Assembly: GCA_002690085.1 (NCBI GenBank)
Contig: NZDM01000090.1
Coordinates: 1-8,309, forward strand
Reading direction: 5' to 3'
DNA: 8,309 nt
DNA from: Flavobacteriaceae bacterium
GTDB lineage: Bacteria > Bacteroidota > Bacteroidia > Flavobacteriales > Flavobacteriaceae
Part shown: positions 7,199-8,309 of the stretch, in pieces
Layout: each line of letters begins with the position of its first letter
How positions within the stretch are numbered: position 1 is the stretch's first letter
Program-made: the position numbers and the translations under genes
Notes under the pieces: model-generated
Seen by the model: only the letters and a program-made list of their open reading frames with translations
Database searches by the model: none
Told to the model about the DNA's origin: nothing

Positions 7199-7684
7199 TC
7201 AACTAAAAAAACGGGCATGCCAACTATCAATTGCAGGAACTTCCCAGCGGTCTAAGTATTCAGCTTTTGTTTGAACCAGATGGTTAAAGACAATTGTGTT
7301 TTTAGAAACTGCTTTGTCTTTAGCCATTTTTTTAAAGTCTTTAAGTGTTTTGTAGGCGACATAATCACCTTGTTTGTAGGAAACGTTTAATTTATCCAAA
7401 AGGTCTACTTTATAGGTTGTTTCTAACTGCTTTATAAAATGAACAGAGGCATCTATAGAACAACCTGTTGCCTTTTGCTTTTCTTGATCCAATCCGATGA
7501 TTATAAAGCGCTTGTACTTGAATTCAAAGGCCGCCTTTAAATCGACACCATGGGCAGTCCAGCCCTCTAAAAAAGTTTGTAATTTTTTGGAGATGTCCAG
7601 GATTTCTTCTTCAGAAAAAGAGCGGTTGCATTGGTATATCCAAATGCGTGCAGTTTCTGGTAATGTTTGAAAGCTAAGAATCAT
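7199..7684 (-). CDS. Bacteroidota-conserved WTAHG/GCSID protein (often labelled 'ABC transporter ATPase', function unknown)
   Basis: This 161-aa soluble protein resembles a family common in Bacteroidota genomes that databases often name 'ABC transporter ATPase'. The sequence gives no support for that name: there is no Walker A (GxxxxGKS/T), no ABC signature LSGGQ and no Walker B. Recognisable elements are the N-terminal PETARIWIYQCNRSF (9-23), WTAHG at 42-46, a beta-rich segment around FIIIGLDQ (60-67), GCSIDAS at 74-80 with one conserved-looking cysteine (C75), and the C-terminal SWHARFF (154-160). No signal peptide or membrane segment is seen. The ATG at 7684 lies 2 nt past the stop of the Fe-S protein gene, so the two are almost certainly co-translated and may act together. 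I would treat it as a protein of unknown function; family recognition is from memory. Confidence 0.85.
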   Translation of the reverse strand: MILSFQTLPETARIWIYQCNRSFSEEEILDISKKLQTFLEGWTAHGVDLKAAFEFKYKRFIIIGLDQEKQKATGCSIDASVHFIKQLETTYKVDLLDKLNVSYKQGDYVAYKTLKDFKKMAKDKAVSKNTIVFNHLVQTKAEYLDRWEVPAIDSWHARFFS

Positions 7685-7686
7685 GC

Positions 7687-8309
7687 TTATAAATCTTTTG
7701 CTTCAGCAATCATTTCTGCAACATCTTTAACTTTCACTTTACCTTCAGCCTTGTTTTTAACCCCGTCTGTCATCATGGTATTGCAGAAAGGACAGCCAGC
7801 GGCGATAATGTCGGGCTTTGTCTCTAATGCTTGCTCTGTGCGTTCTATATTAATTTCTTTATTGCCCGGTTCCGCATCCTTAAACATTTGAGCACCACCC
7901 GCACCACAGCATAGACCATTTCTACGAGATTTTTTCATTTCTACAAGCTGGGCATCCAATTTTTTAATCAATTCTCTAGGGGCTTCATAAATATTATTAG
8001 CACGCCCCAAATAACAAGGGTCATGGAAAGTAATGCGTTTACCTCTAAATTGACCACCCTCAATAGTGAGTCTACCGTCCTCTAAAAGGCTTTTCAAAAA
8101 CTGGGTGTGGTGTACAACCTCATAACGCCCACCCAAAGAGGGATATTCATTTTTAATGGTATTGAAACAATGCGGACAGGCAGTAACTATTTTTTTTACT
8201 TTATACAAATTCATCACTTCAATGTTGGTGACAGCTTGCATTTGAAATAAAAACTCGTTGCCGGCACGTTTGGCAGGGTCTCCGGTACAACTTTCTTCTG
8301 TTCCTAAAA
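7687..8309 (-). CDS. (Fe-S)-binding protein with CCG (cysteine-rich) domains, HdrB/GlpC/LutA-like; N-terminus off the window
   Basis: The frame runs from the right edge (first full codon 8307-8305) to TAA at 7687-7689, giving 206 residues; an internal ATG at 8241 is not the real start because coding continues upstream. Two CCG-type domains are visible. The first is partial: ESCTGDPAKRAGNEFLFQ near the edge (residues 5-22) and CPHC at 44-47. The second is complete: HDPCYLGR (C98), LCCGAGG (C133, C134) and AGCPFC (C172, C175), i.e. CX34CCX37CXXC. In HdrB-type proteins such motifs hold a noncubane [4Fe-4S] cluster or a metal and take part in electron transfer or heterodisulfide/lactate/glycerol-3-phosphate redox complexes. 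Homologues I recall are about 260 aa, so roughly 55 residues with the first CCG cysteine are probably missing. It is cytoplasmic, with no membrane segment. The first domain has SC rather than CC. The partner complex cannot be told from this window. Confidence 0.9.
   Translation of the reverse strand, partial: LGTEESCTGDPAKRAGNEFLFQMQAVTNIEVMNLYKVKKIVTACPHCFNTIKNEYPSLGGRYEVVHHTQFLKSLLEDGRLTIEGGQFRGKRITFHDPCYLGRANNIYEAPRELIKKLDAQLVEMKKSRRNGLCCGAGGAQMFKDAEPGNKEINIERTEQALETKPDIIAAGCPFCNTMMTDGVKNKAEGKVKVKDVAEMIAEAKDL

Overview
The window reads as chromosomal DNA from a flavobacterium (Bacteroidota, probably Flavobacteriaceae). It is AT-rich and most genes lack a Shine-Dalgarno motif, having A-rich leaders instead. 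The protein set also fits: a NagZ-like GH3 hydrolase fused to a serine beta-lactamase-fold domain, a bacillithiol-type BshA, a CCG-domain Fe-S protein, and a small WTAHG/GCSID protein of the kind often labelled 'ABC transporter ATPase' in this phylum. The assignment comes from recognising protein families, not from a marker gene.

Layout, left to right. (1) The 3' end of a plus-strand gene (stop at 230), resembling the C-terminus of a type 2 periplasmic-binding-fold protein, then a 93-bp gap with a weak hairpin. (2) A minus-strand block transcribed from 6828 down to 324: the GH3/beta-lactamase fusion, bshA (1-nt gap), aroC (62-bp gap) and a sodium:acidic amino acid symporter (4-bp gap). (3) A divergent plus-strand gene of 82 codons (6935-7183) of unknown function. 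(4) A second minus-strand block entering from the right edge: the C-terminal part of a two-CCG-domain Fe-S protein, then the 161-aa WTAHG/GCSID protein (2-nt gap). It converges on the 82-aa gene with 15 bp between stops.

How the genes may work together. The fusion protein has the catalytic residues of NagZ (beta-N-acetylglucosaminidase) and a C-terminal SxxK serine-hydrolase domain of the type that includes the muropeptide amidase AmiE. It could carry out sequential muropeptide breakdown in one exported polypeptide. BshA, translated directly after it, uses UDP-GlcNAc and L-malate for the first step of bacillithiol synthesis, so the pair may link cell-wall sugar metabolism with thiol redox metabolism; that link is inferred. 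aroC (shikimate pathway) and the symporter look like housekeeping passengers.

I saw no RNA genes, mobile elements, CRISPR arrays or phage genes. Most of the window is ordinary core genome. The points most worth checking are the NagZ-AmiE-like fusion, its four-cysteine cluster, its coupling to bshA, the symporter's arginine pattern and the poorly characterised Fe-S/161-aa pair.
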